NCBI GenBank assembly: GCA_963693315.1
Contig: OY856186.1
Span: 96,452,943-96,516,942, forward strand
Length of the DNA stretch: 64,000 nucleotides
DNA from: Diogma glabrata
Lineage: Eukaryota; Arthropoda; Insecta; Diptera; Cylindrotomidae
Direction: 5' to 3'
Made by a program: the position numbers and the translations under genes. Each line of letters begins with the position of its first letter. The stretch's first letter is position 1. Positions 10,401 through 23,276 of the stretch are shown here, one piece after another. The notes under the pieces are model-generated. The model did not search any database and had not been told where the DNA came from. It saw nothing but the letters and a program-made list of their open reading frames with translations.

Positions 10401-13329
10401 CTCTTTACACGTGTGCGTATTTTATTTTATCCTTTCTACTTGTATTAAGTATTGTTAAAATAAAAAAAAAAAAATTATAAACATTTGCAAGCCATATAAT
10501 GTTTATCTTTATTTTTATATATGTAACTCCTTCCTCAACCTCTTTCCACACATTTAAAGGAGCTTTGGAAAAAAATTGGTTTGGTAGACCTGGCACAAGT
10601 CTTATTTGCCAGACTTGGCCCAAGCCTGGTTTACCAGACTGTCCCAAACCCCAAAAGCTGTGGCGCGGGCTTGGCTCAGGCTTGGTCTCTTAGATTTTTC
10701 TTAGCATGGTTCTAAGAAAATACAAAATTTAATATGAACCGGTATGATATTTTCCAAATCACTTTTTAACTTCTCCTATTGGTGCAACAAACTTAGAAGA
10801 AAAGCTCTTCATTTAGCGTAAATACTACTTTTCGATAATTATAACTTTTTAGATGTGTGTGAAGCCGCCAAGTTCCACCACTTCTAAATTATAGGAACAG
10901 TTGGAAAATATCTGGTAGTGTCAGATTAAATGTTTTTTTTTTACAAAAGTTGTAATTAATAAACAGAATTATTTACACTAAACGGAAAAGTATTGTGTGC
11001 GGTTTTTGAGTAAATCCACTCATTTGGTGAGTTCAGCTGAAAAATGTTAGCTTTTTGTAGAATAATTTTCGTTTTTTTTCCAAAACAAATAAATAACTTT
11101 GAAAAAGAAGCATTTAAAAGAAGCTAAATTAAAAAGCTTTTATGATTATTGTAATACAACATATCGAAACTTTTATGTTACGTAGAAATATTTAAAGAAT
11201 TTCATTTTATATTTTTTCTAAAGTAATAGAAACCATAATAAACATTTCCATGTTAGCGAATATAAAAAAATCACAATATCAAGATAATCAACAAATATTT
11301 GAAAACCTACGCTTACACTAGTCACCTTTTATTAATTTCCGCCTGTTATTTATAAAACTTCATCATCATTATAAGAAAACAAAATTGTTTCTTGTATTTA
11401 CATATTTTGAAAACCTATTTTTGGAAGAAATTTTGTTTTGTTTTTCTCGCTTTCCAATTTCAACCACCAAGAATCACAACAACAAAATCACAAAAAACAA
11501 AACTGGATTCCAAACCACATTGAAAAATCTTGTTTTCTTTATGAAATTTCTCTCTATTGCGCAGTACGTGATTCAAATATGGAATAATTTTATGTTTGGA
11601 AAAGTTTTTGCTATACAAAAACGAAATGCAAGAATTAATAAATGGAAAATAGAACGGGATATTTATTTAATACATGAATGAATGAAAATTTCTTTAGTTA
11701 TTATTTTTATTGAATGAAATTTTTAAACTAAATAGTGATGATGTTGATGATCTAAAAAGGGATGAGTTATAAAGGTTTAATTTAATTATAATTATATTGA
11801 AGTAAGCGTTTCTTTGGCAACCGTTTTTCTTAAAAAATCCAAAAATATTAAGGGGTACATGTACAGCAATATTCAGCGTAGAACGGTTTCAATATATCTA
11901 AAAATTAACAACCTTCTAAAACTTACCTATCTAAAACTTAACAATTAAGAAAAATTTTTACTTGAACAAAATACGAACATTAAGTCTTCACAATTGATGA
12001 AACAAACACCGGAGATAAGGGAGCTTGGAAAACTTTTATAGTTTGAATTCACGGCATTCACAATGTATATACGGCAAAGGTAAATTGGCCAGGCCGGTGA
12101 AGAATTATTTAAAATGATAAAGAATTATTTAAAATAAAGAAATGCGACTAACCAAAATGAAGTAATAAACAAAATTTCATTTAACAATACGACCGTAAAT
12201 TCAACCAAACAGACAGAGGTATCATTGCAACATGTAAGGGTTTTTTTTTTTTGGATTTTTCTTTGTAATTTTAGTATGTTTTAGGTATGAAATAAATCTT
12301 TTGAACATAAAAAAATAAAAGTGAAAAAAAATCGTATGAATACCTAAATTTGTGTTATAGGTGCAAGAAAAATAAAACCTAACTTTTTTAAAAGGTCTCA
12401 ACCCTTTCAAACAAAGCAAAAATTATTAGAATCGATTAACCCGTTCAAGCACAATTTAACTTAAAATTGTCTTTGAATTTCTAACAAATTTTGTGTTTCT
12501 CTGTGTCAAAAAAAGGAAAAAGATAAAAAAATGTAAAAACACAGTCTTAAGTCCTTATTTTTTTATTATTCCCACGATTATCGAGATTTCAAGAAACACA
12601 GAAATGCACAAGCTCAAATTTTTTATTTTATCATCGTTTTGATTTGGGTTTTCATCATATAGATATAAGTTCTAGACAAAAATCAAAACAATACTGTCAC
12701 TACAGTTGTTACTACAAACAATACTAGTTTTCAAAAATTTCTGTAACTAATAACTTTTGATCTAACTGTTTCTAAAATTATTACTAAGAAAAAGTTTTTG
12801 CAGCAGATATCCATGAATTTAAATATTTCATGACTAAGCATTAAAAATGTGTATAAGCCATGTTATTTCCAGCAAATTATATTTTTAGAACTGGAGTTAA
12901 AGCCGTTAATTAGTTACAGCACATTTATGAACCGTAATCACTCAAACAGGTAAAGCACCTTTCATTGTTCTTCGCTGCCTTTGTGCTCTGATCTAATAAT
13001 TCTCTTTGAGGGGGGACTGTGTAGCGATAACTTCCAGTTCCAACAAATAACAAATAGCACAAAGTTTACTTACACGTTATTTTCTTATCGATGTATTCCA
13101 CCTTTGCAAAAATTAGTTCGGCTCTCGGTGGAAAAAGAAAAAAGTTTCCAAATTTTGAGTTGTTATATAGATTTTCGAATTAAAACTGAGAGTTATTTTG
13201 AGTGTAAAATCAGTTAAGATAAAAGGATTCGTGTATGTAGACAATTAAGCAAACCTATAAAAACATATATAGATCATAATGAAATATTATTATATAAAAA
13301 TGTATGTCATATTAGGACTGAGGCATGGT

Positions 13330-13605
13330 ATATAATAGTATTTTATAACCTTATTCTTCGGTTGCCATTGATAGGCGCATCTTTTTTTTATCATTATTCT
13401 TCAATAGCTATTAATAGACGCACATCATTATTGCTCAATGCTCATAGCATTATTCTTCGATCGATATTGATAAGTCCACCTATGTTTATATAATTTTTCT
13501 TCGATCCCCATTAAAAGGCGAACCAATTTTATAACATTATTCTTCTTCGCCATTATAACAGCAGCTAATTTTAAAAGATTATTTTTCGATCACTATTGAA
13601 AGGTG
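13330..13605 (+). repeat. Degenerate tandem repeat, ~55-60 bp unit
   Basis: Five or so units share an ATTATTCTTCGAT block followed by a short variable block ending in an 'AATAGGCGCA'-like motif, at about 13350, 13395, 13448, 13495, 13540 and 13580. Copy B carries the same array at about 50530-50790. Confidence 0.55.
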
Positions 13606-14085
13606 AATATGATATCCGTTTTTGACCAAACAATTTATAATTCTTTGTAATTTGAAACATCTGGTCACCATAACAATGGGTATAGTTTTGCCTTAAAACG
13701 GTTCTCTACAGTCTACACGATGTGGAAACAGTAATCTGTAAATGTGAATCTCTAATTTTTTTTCTAGTCAAAATTAAAAGAGCAATTTTGGATATCGTAA
13801 GTAATTCACCCAACCAAACAATTAAATTTTTATGAAAATAATAAATAAAAAGGCAATCAACCTAGTCAATGGGTCCGCATCAAAATCAACAAACAATGAA
13901 AACATATAAAATAAATTATAAAACGCAAAAAAATTTCTATAAATATGTCTCCTGTTTGTTGTTGTAATTCTATTTTTAGCTTGAAAGCTAAGAAACTGAA
14001 AAATAAAGTTTGAAACAATATAAAAGCACAAATACGTCAACACACATTTTTTATGTATTAATACATAAAAAACGATCAAACTTTT

Positions 14086-14236
14086 ATAGTGTATTCTTTT
14101 CGGCTGTACCGAACAAGTTCCAATACCGAATTATCGAATTTTGTATTCTTTTGGAATGAATTTCAATACAAAAAAAATAATTCGGTGGTGGAACTGTACT
14201 GAAATTTGTTCGGTACAGCCGAAAAGTATACACTAT
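14086..14236. mobile_element. Palindromic MITE, intact in copy A
   Basis: ATAGTGTATTCTTTTCGGCT and GTACCGAACAAGTTCC at the left are matched inverted at the right by GGAACTGTACTG, TTCGGTACAGCCGAAAAG and TACACTAT. The length is ~150 bp. In copy B the centre of the same palindrome is split by the 4.8-kb satellite element. Confidence 0.75.
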
Positions 14237-14279
14237 TAGTTTGTTAAATAGCTTCGTGCATTATCGTAAGGATACACAG

Positions 14280-14455
14280 CCGCATAAGCCTCTACATATA
14301 TAATAGTATATTTTCTACAAGAGATGAAATCATTATTTTGTTGTGAGTTCTTCACGAGACGCGCTAGCGTTACGAACGAAAGACGTTTTTATCTCGCGTA
14401 GGAAATGCAATTTTTTCTATGATACATAGTATATATATATATATATATAATCGAT
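14280..14455. repeat. Imperfect palindrome and AT microsatellite
   Basis: TTTTCTACAAGAGATGAAAT is roughly inverted by TTTTTATCTCGCGTAGGAAA around a CGAGACGCGCTAGCGTTACG core. An (AT)n tract follows at about 14430-14449; it is shorter in copy B (about 56825-56835). Confidence 0.45.
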
Positions 14456-15148
14456 ATTTACTATTAATTATAAAATTAGAAATCGACAACATAACATTCA
14501 AAATTCAAATACTATTTTTTCATAGTTGCGTTGTTTAAAAAGCTTTGCAAAATTATACGAAAAACCATAGCAACTACAATTTGTTATTTTTTTTACACTA
14601 GTGGAAAAAGAACTAATTTTCACAGGGCTTTAAACGTGATGCAAACAGACTTTTCATATGCTATCATACAAAAAATATTTCCTCAACACTATCTGAATCA
14701 TTTTTGGCTACAGGAAAAAAGGATGATGTGATTATTATTATTTTCTCGTAAAATAAAAATAACTCTACATGTATATATATGTACATACATAAATGAATCA
14801 AGCTCTGAAGCTCCAAAGTTTTATGTAAAACAAATAAAATAAGAAATACATATACGGAAAAATTGACATGTCATGTGAATATTAGGATGACTTAGTAAGT
14901 AGATAAGTTCATTTAAATAATACGTAGTTGGTAAATAAATATCGTAAAGGTTTACTGAAATAACTTTTTATTTATTTGACTAAATTAGTTTTGGTTAACA
15001 GTAAAAAGTACGTACACACATACATTCATGAAGAAAGTTTTTACTTATCTTAACACCAGCTTTACACCATCTGGCACCAGTTTTGTTAAAATTGCAACCA
15101 TGGAGGGCTTATTGTATTTGAATTGCGTGGAATTGGAAGAGCAGAAAA

Positions 15149-17335
15149 TATTTTTCGGCAAACGGCTGTTGAGTTTAACTTTACTCCCGCTAGGGAGTTA
15201 GTTAAAGTCTTACTTTATTTTACTGCGACTGTAAAAGTAACGCCATTTTTATTTTATACTACGGCGGCTGTAAAGTACAATTTGTTATTTGTTATTTTTT
15301 CAAACAAATTGTATAACTATGCGAACAAAAAATAAGTTGATTCTCATTGGATTATGATATTTTGAATAGTTGTATGTTACTATGACAACAAAACATAACA
15401 AACAGTTTCATTGGATAATAAAATTATGAATTATTGTATAACTATGACAACAAAATAACAAATATTTCAATTTAATTATGAAATTTTGAAAAGGCTGCTT
15501 TGATAAAAAAAATTTATTTATACCAATTTAAGTGTCTTTTTCGGCAAACGGCTGTAAAGTTTAACTTTACTGCCGCTAGGGAGTTAACTAAAGTCTTACT
15601 TTTTAGACTGCGACAGCAAAAGTAACGCCATTTTTATGTTATATTACGGAGGCTGTAAAGTAGCATTTGTTATTTGTTATTTTTTCAAACAAATTGTATA
15701 ATTATGACAACAAAAAATTAGTTGTTTCTCATTGGATTATGATATTTTGAATGGTTGTATGAAATTTGGAATTATTGTATAACTATGACAACAAAATAAC
15801 AACTATTTGAATTGGATTATGAAATTTTGAAAAGGCTGCTTCGATAAAAAAATTTTATTCATACAAATTTAAATGTTTTTTCCTCTTTCTTGGAAGTAAT
15901 TATGACGATAAAATTCATATTTATTCATAATTATATAATGTACTATTTTTCGGCAAAGGTCTGTAAAATAGAAGTAAAAAAGAGGGTTAAAGTCTTACTT
16001 TTTTGACGTGTAACGCCATTTCTTTCTTTTTTTTACGGCAACAGAAAATGTTACTCATATTTTTACGGCGGCAGAAAAAGTGTCGCCATTTTTTCCATAT
16101 TTTTACGGCGACAACAAAAAGTAACAAAACATGAGATTATGAATAATATTTGTGTATGAATAATATAAACTATGACAACAAAAAATAAATATTTTGATTG
16201 GATTATGAAATATTGAATAATTGTATAACTATGACAACAAAATATAACAAATATTTTTATTGGATTATGAGATTTTGAGTTGAAAGGTTGGTTTGATAAA
16301 AAAATTAATTTTTAATATAATTTATACAAATTTCAATGTTTTTCACTTTTTTAGACGTAAAAATTGTAAATATAAATAAATATTTATAAACATTTTGATG
16401 TATTAATTTCATATTTATAAAAAATTTAACGTTTGCCGAATAAAACAGCGTATTTACTTCGGATCTAAAGTGATTTTTTGTGTTTCGTCTATAATTGTCT
16501 ATAATACTATTATTTGAAATTGATATCGATTGTGCAAAAATATAATAAGCATATTAGTGTTCCATGTTAGCTGTGCATTAAAAATGTGGAAAATATGGCG
16601 ACACTTTTTCTGCCGCAGTAAAAATATGAAAGTTATTTTAATGGCGCCGTAAAAATATTACAATATAGGTTTACTTTACAGCCACTTTGATTATGTGTCA
16701 AAAAAGTAAGACTTTATCCTATTCCCAAGCGGCAGTAAAGTTAAAGTAAAGTTTAAATCGTTTGCCGAAAACAGTATATTATTTAATTAGGAGCTAAAGT
16801 ACTACTTTTTGTGTTGAGTCTATAGTTTAAAGGTTGTTTAAATTATAGGTATTTGATAATTATAGACGAAACACAAATAGTCAATTTAGATCCGAATTAA
16901 ATACACTAGTTTTTCGGCAACCATTTAAACTTTTAATAAATATTATCGTATTAATTTTTTTATAAACATTTTTACCGTCATAATTACGTCCAAAAAGTAA
17001 AACACTTTTAAATTTGTATTAATTATATAAAAAATAAATTTTTTTATCAAAGCAATATTTTTTATCAATATTTCATAATCTAATCAAAATATTTGTTATT
17101 TATTGTTGTCATAGTTACGCAATTTGTTTGAAAAAATAACATATATGGTAAAAATATGGAAGGAAATGAGGTCACTTTTTGTGCCGCCGTAAAAATATGA
17201 AAATTACCTCACTACCGCCATAAAAAAAAAGAAAAAATGTCGTTACTTTACAGCCACATTGATTATAGGTCAAAGAAGTAAGACTTTAACCTTCGCCCAA
17301 GCGACTGTGAAGGTCAAAGATTACAATTGTTTGCC
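15149..17335. repeat. Nested foldback repeats of the TTTTTCGGCAAACGG family, copy A
   Basis: The motif TTTTTCGGCAAACGGCTGT, followed by TTTAACTTTACT and GCTAGGGAGTTA, occurs at 15149 and 15538, in reduced form near 15949, and inverted near 16435, 16765 and 17320. Blocks of TTTTTACGGCGGCAGAAAAA are interspersed. Between them lies a ~75-bp unit containing ACTATGACAACAAAA, TTGGATTATGA and TTTTGAAT, repeated tandemly at 15330-15480, 15700-15840 and 16140-16280. A compact member of the family is at 39225-39755. No protein was recognised. Confidence 0.6.
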
Positions 17336-17662
17336 TATTTATTTCCCTAAAACACTATCTAAAACACAACTAAATTTTTTTAACCAAAAACACTGAAATA
17401 AAATTTTGTACGTCAGAAAAATTTATCAAAAGTTAGAATGCGTTTGAAACATCAAAGAATAAACATAATGTGGCTGTGATGAGCTTAACAAATAAAAATT
17501 AAGGAAATAACAGTTTTTGTCGATAATTTATCGTTTCACAGCTAAAGAATTTGCACCGTGCCGTCTTCCCGGTAAGAAAAATATTTTGTAAAGTTTACAA
17601 CCTGAACCACATAACCTTTAATAGACAATAATCTCATTAATGAATGAATACTACAAGCTACA

Positions 17663-19655
17663 AGCTCTATTAAGATAGCGGACATAAAAATGTAGGCTAC
17701 AACCAGGACCTAGTCAGGCATTTGTAGCCAATTTGTTACCCCATTAAAATATTTGTAGCCTCTGCCAATTTTGAGAAATTCAAGAAACCGTTATCTTAAT
17801 TTTACGCTAGCGGTTTTCACAATATCTCCCGTACTATTCATCCAATTTTAATTCTTAAGGCATCAAAATTTGAAGCCGATTGTGCTTCAATTTGTTACGG
17901 CATCAAAAAATTTGTAGCACCCTCCGATTTTAAAAAATTTAAGAACCCGTTATGTTAAATTTAAGCTAGGGGTTTTCACAATATCTCACGTTCTATTCAT
18001 CTATATATAAATACGTAAGCAATATTTTTGCGGTACAATTTTAACATATTTGCTCTATCAAAAGTGTGGCAATATGTATATTGTAGGAAAGGTCTTGAGT
18101 AGTAGATGTGTCGAAAAATACTTTTTTTTGAATTTTGACGATTCTTTCAGAAAAAATGGCAAAAATGTGATAATGGTGTTTTTTGTTCGGTTATTTTTTT
18201 TTTTTTTTCAAGTTATTTGTTTCACAATTCAAAATCAATCTACATCAATTAATTAAACTCTGAAATAATATGTTGTAGCTATTTGGTTAGGGGGTCTATT
18301 TACAATTTCTATTTACAAAGGCCGAATTTCGGCCACTGGGCGATTCCTAGTCCATATATAAATACGTAAGCAATATTTTTGCGGTACAATTTTAAAATAT
18401 TTGCTCCATCAAAAGTGTGGCAATATGTATATCTTTGGAAAGGTCTTGAGTATTAGTTTTGCCGAAAAATACTTTTTTTTTTTTTAATTTTGAAGATTTT
18501 TTCAGAAAAAATGGCAAAAATGTGATAGTTTTGTTTTTTGAGTTTTTTGTTCAGTTATTTTGTTTTTTTTTCAAGTTATTTGTTTCACAATTCAAAATCA
18601 ATCTATATCAATTAATTAAACTCTGAAATAATGTGTTGTAACTATTTGGTTGGGAGGTCTATTAACAATTTCTCTTTACAATGGCCGAATTTCGGCCACT
18701 GGGCGATTCCTAGTCCAATTTTAATTCTGAATCCATCAAAATTTGTAGCCGATTTGGAACCAATTTGTTACGTCATCAAAAATTTGTAGCCCCCTACAAT
18801 TTTGAGAAATTCATGAAACCGTTATCGTAAATTTAAGTAGCCAATGTGATTTTCAAAATATCTCACGTTCTATTTTTCCAATTTTAATTCTGAATACATC
18901 AAAATTTGTAGCCAATGTGGAACTAATTTGTGTGGAACGTCATCAAATGCCGCCAATTCCGATCCTCGGAATAATTTTCAGTAGCTTAATTTTTGCGAAT
19001 TTATTGCATTTTTATAAGAATCAGAGGTTTTGAACGCGTTATATTTTAAATAATTTTTGCAGGTTTATGAGCTTATAATAAGCTTATCATTCGGAGGTTA
19101 GTAACCGCTGCTCCAAAACATTTACGAACTTAGAAAAGTAGAAAAAGAAAACTATCAAGCCTATCATTCGGAGGTTAGTAACCACTGCTCCAAAATATTT
19201 ACGAACATAGTAAAGTAGAGAAAGAAAACTAATATGAGGAGTCAAAATAAACCAAACGCCAAGCCGAGGTGTTTTCGGCTTATAAACTGTTGAAAAAAAT
19301 ATATCTTTCGCGTTCAATAGACGAAGTAGAAAAATAAATAAAAAATTAGGAGGATTATTATCTATCAATGTGGTTTAAAATTGGAGGCGGCTACAAATTT
19401 TTTGATGACGTAACAAATTGATTCCTAATCGGCTACAAATTTTGATGTATTCAGAATTAAAATTGGATGAATAGAACGTGAGATATTGTGAAAACCGCTA
19501 GCTTAAATTTAAGATAACGGTTTCTTGTATTTCTCAAAATTGGCAGGGGCTACAAATTTTTTAATTGCGTAACAAATTGTCTACAAATTTGCTACAAATG
19601 CCTGACTAGGGCCTGGTTATATCCTATATTTTTAGTCCGCTATCTTAATAGAGCT
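17663..19655. mobile_element. Long-TIR foldback element, MULE-like, copy A
   Basis: The ends AGCTCTATTAAGATAGCGGA (17663) and TCCGCTATCTTAATAGAGCT (ending 19655) are perfectly inverted. The arms run ~250 bp, with repeated blocks such as ATTTGTAGCC and GGCTACAAAT. In copy B the same element is flanked by a perfect 9-bp duplication. Long inverted repeats with a 9-bp duplication fit Mutator-like elements (family knowledge). No transposase was seen, so it would be non-autonomous. Copy A is longer because it includes 17777-19020. Confidence 0.75.
18001..18720 (+). repeat. Two ~355-bp direct repeats inside the copy A foldback element
   Basis: TATATATAAATACGTAAGCA and its following ~300 bp occur at about 18003 and again at about 18355. 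Each copy ends with GGCCGAATTTCGGCCACTGG, itself a palindromic motif, then GCGATTCCTAGTCC. The whole block is missing in copy B (junction near 59767). Confidence 0.7.
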
Positions 19656-19884
19656 GAATCTACATTCTACACCTTTTTCACGAACGAATATAAATATTTG
19701 ACTGGCTTAACTTTTTTAACAGGGCGATTAATAAAGCGTATAATTAAATATTTTTCAGGAAGCCGATTCTATATTCAATCATAATTATGGTATGTTTGAA
19801 TATGGTACGACATTTTTTCGGACCAATTCAAGTATTCGCAAATTTTTGTTGTTTTTTTTTATATTTTTATTTACAAACTATCAA

Positions 19885-20216
19885 TTAGGCACATATTTTA
19901 TTATAGGGTAAATGAAATTTTAAAAAAAAATGGATCAAAACGAAATTTTTAGAAAGATATGAAGGAACAAAACTAAAATTGAGTTGCCAATAATCCAGCT
20001 GGTGGCATATTCCTTGATCATGTGACGCAATGTCTTCCAGCTTCCTCGATGATTGCATCCCAGATATAGAGTTATATGAGGGTTCGTTTCTTCGAGCAAG
20101 GAATAGCGTGTAATCATCAAGGAATATTCCATTACTAAGATTGAAAAGAAAGGGTATAATAAAAAACATCAATTTCTTGAACAAGTGGGTGAGATTTAGT
20201 TTTACCTTTTGCCATG
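19885..20216 (-). pseudogene. Unidentified frame, frameshifted copy A version
   Basis: On the minus strand an ATG near 20214 opens with the same first ~17 residues as the longer frame in copy B (60653-60961). Small indels then split it into overlapping frames, one of which contains RYSLLEETNPHITLYLGCNH. No family was recognised. It may be a fragment of a repeat rather than a gene; a related sequence lies on the plus strand at about 35335-35460. Confidence 0.3.
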
Positions 20217-20529
20217 AAAAATACTCTAAACTATTTTAATATTTATTCTCGACATTTACATATATAAAATTTGAATTTTTATGCAGGTTTAACCCCTCTG
20301 TAAAAGCCACCTCAAACTTCATATTCTTTTATTCTATTCCATTTATTAATATCAGCTTTATTTGTATGTTTTTTCCATGATAATAGTATGTATTATTGTA
20401 TTGTTTCCTAACCTATAGCCTAATGAACTTAACCTATTGTCTAATGAAAATTTTTTAATAAAAAAGTTATCATTATTCAATTGGTATGATTCCAATTGGT
20501 CAAATTGTTTTGATTTTATTAAAATTATT

Positions 20530-22276
20530 ACTTCGGTCTGAAAGACCTAAGTATTACAATCATGAGCCAAAAGTGATATTCTTACCCCCACTTTTTTGGC
20601 ATTTCTCGACGTTTTAGGACCTACTGATTCTGAAAAAGCAAAAAAAAAATGTATGTCTGTCTGTCGGCCGGCCGTCCGTCATTACCTACGCTGCAGGGAA
20701 AACCGCTGGAGGGATCTCAAAAATTTTTTTTTTCTAAAAATAGGTATACTCAAGGGACAGGTCCGAAAGGACGCTGTGTTCGATAACTTGACCGGAAGTG
20801 TGTCAAAAAAATCATTATGTGTGTCAAAAGTAGCAAATTTTCATATTTTTGGCTCAAAAAACGTTCATTTTAAGTGATTACGAGTAGGAACATTAAATTT
20901 GGAGAAATCTTGATGGTCGGGATTGGTATGTGAGATCAAAAACTAGATTATTGCATTATAAGTTTGTCAAAAAAATGTTGTCAAGTGTGTCAAAAGAAAG
21001 ATTTTTATTTATTTTTTTACCTAATTTTTTGGAAAAAAAATAAAAATTATTGTTTGTTTGAAATGAACTTTTATTATTATTATTGAGAATTATGGCATAA
21101 TAAGTTTGTCAAAAAAATGTTGTCAAGTGTGTCAAAAGAAAGATTTTTATTTATTTGTTAACCCAATTTTTTGGAAAAATAAAATTGTTTGTTTGAAATG
21201 AAATTACTTCGGTTTTATTATTATTATTGAGAATAATGGCATTATAAGTTTGTCAAAAAAATGTTGTCAAGTGTGTCAAAAGATTTTTATTTAGTTTTAT
21301 ACCCAATTTTTTGGAAAAAAATAAAATTGTTTGTTTGAAATGAAATTTTATTATTATTATTAAGAATTATGACATTATAAGTTTGTCAAAAAATGTTGTC
21401 AAGTGTGTCAAAAGATTTTATTTATTTTTTACCCAATTTTTTTAGAAAAAAATAAAATTAATAGTTTGTATGACATGATATTTTATTATTATTATAGAGA
21501 ATTATGGCATTATAAGTTTGTCAAAAAATAATGTCAAGTGTGTCAAAAAATGATTTCATTTATTTTTTTAGCCAATTTTTTGGAAAAAAAATGTAGCTGT
21601 TTTTATGACGTAAATGTAATTGAAAATGAAATTGGACATGGAAATTTTTGAATTTGTTATAGTTTTTGAAATATTTTTGGAATTTTGAAAAGGTTTGTAT
21701 TTTTGATTTTGTAATAATTTTTGCAATATTTTTAGAATTTCGGAAAGAGTTTTAAGTTTTGATTTTGTAAGAATTTTTGGAATATATTTAGAATTTTGAA
21801 AAATTTTTAATTTTGATTTTATTATAATTTTTGGAATTTTGAAAAAATTTTCAATTTTTGATTTTGTAATAATTTTTGCAATATTTTTAGAATTTTGGAA
21901 AAAGTTTGAATTTTTAAGAATTTTTGAAATATTATTGGGATTTAGAAAAAATTTAAATATTTGATTTTATTCTAATTTTTGAAATATTTTTGGAATTTCG
22001 AAAAAGTTTGATTTTATTTAATTTAACAATATTTTTGGAATTTTGATTATAATTTTCCGGCAACGTATTGATGTTTCGTGTTAGTTTTGTAATAAATTTC
22101 TAAACAGAGATATAAAATACATGTACTTTAACAAAGAGTTATGTTTGGTATACATCGCTGCCCAAAACTAAAAACCAAGTCCTCATAAAAGTTTTTTGCC
22201 GAAAACTATATCAAAATCCTTAACCCAGACCGAAGTCTTGATATCTTAGAGCTGTGAGATTTCAGCCCCTCCATAT
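20530..22276 (-). mobile_element. HINE/Helentron-like non-autonomous element with two tandem arrays
   Basis: Copy B keeps the empty site (TTAAAATTATTTTCAT at 61265-61280), so the ends are placed by comparison: insertion between T residues with no obvious target duplication. One terminus is a hairpin, ACTTCGGTCT-GAA-AGACCTAAGT (20530-20552). The inverted partner AGACCGAAGT lies 40 bp inside the other end (22227-22236). Between them are a TGTCTGTCTGTCGGCCGGCC tract, about five ~120-bp units (ATAAGTTTGTCAAAAAAATG and CAAGTGTGTCAAAAG; 20940-21600), and then ~55-bp AT-rich units (21640-22060). An end hairpin, subterminal inverted repeats, internal tandem arrays and T-T insertion are features reported for Helentron-associated elements; the classification is inference. 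Confidence 0.7.
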
Positions 22277-22289
22277 TTTTCATATTATA

Positions 22290-23270
22290 ATCACAATGGC
22301 TTTGATTCGTTTTGTTCAAAAATCAAATTTTAAGTTAAATTCTCTTATTTCTTTTAGTTGAATTCGGTTGATTGTATGGGATGGGGTTTTTTATCATAAG
22401 AAATCAGAAATTTGATTTATCAATTAAAACAATAAACATTTATTGTTGTAGTTGAAGAAAACGTTTTATTTGATATAATACATAATTCTTTGTCAGAGAA
22501 AAAATTAGTGTAATCAATTCGTGTTTAATGAATTTTATTCTCTCGCAAATTTAAAGTTTTCGCTCATGCCTTGCTCAAATTTTAAACTTTTGCTTGAAAA
22601 TAAACTATCTCATTACACACTGATTGATTAAAATACTATTAGATGCTTGAGTTGAATTGCTCACAAAAATCCTAAATAATTTAAATCTCTTTAAAATTAT
22701 AGTCTATTTCAGTTTTTTAATTTGTAAAAAACATGTTTTAAGATTGCCAAGATACTGTTACACACGGTGCCGATTGTACATACTCTGGCCGTTATTCCCA
22801 TCAATCGAGCTCTCATTATTTTAAGAGTATTACCGATTTCGGATATATTAGAGATCTCGACTTCGTCTTGATCTCAGAACATATATCCTCGATCGGTAAA
22901 ACACTCTTACTGCCCTTAATACTTAAATAACTATTTCGTGTTCTTTAAATGATTAGACTTAGTTTTATATAATATAAATCATAATTATGTTGTGGTCGTA
23001 CAAAAAATAGTATATACACCTCGGGAGAGAGTATGTCATAACCCTCAATGATATTTATTATGTAGCCGTCAGGCTTCGCCGTCGAGCTCCAAACGTACCT
23101 CTGGTAAAAAACATGTACTTCTTCTCTTTTGATGTATTTACTACTATTTCACAATATATTTACACTCACTTATGTAGTTTTGAAAGCAATAATGATAATA
23201 AACAGTAAAAATTAATCTACTATAATCTCTTCTAAATTATGTTCTTTTTCTACATATACACTTTTAGTCC
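22290..23270. other. Non-coding stretch shared by both duplication copies, with a palindrome
   Basis: No gene was recognised. At 22822-22909 an imperfect ~88-bp palindrome pairs TAAGAGTATTACCGATTTCG with CGATCGGTAAAACACTCTTA around GAGATCTCGA and TCTTGATCTCAG. Copy B carries it at about 61820-61907. Confidence 0.5.
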
Positions 23271-23276
23271 AGTAAC

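Noticed and set aside
11385..11681. 98-codon open frame, repeated in copy B (47809-48069)
   Set aside because: The two frames agree only because the DNA is duplicated. Composition is AT-driven, there is no ATG at the start, and no family or splice signals were recognised.
13330..13605. CRISPR-like spacing of short repeats
   Set aside because: The units are degenerate, vary in length, and lie in eukaryotic AT-rich DNA without cas genes.
14531..14731. 66-codon open frame also present at 56909-57118
   Set aside because: Conserved only as part of the segmental duplication. It has no recognisable domain and there is no codon-biased variation between the copies.
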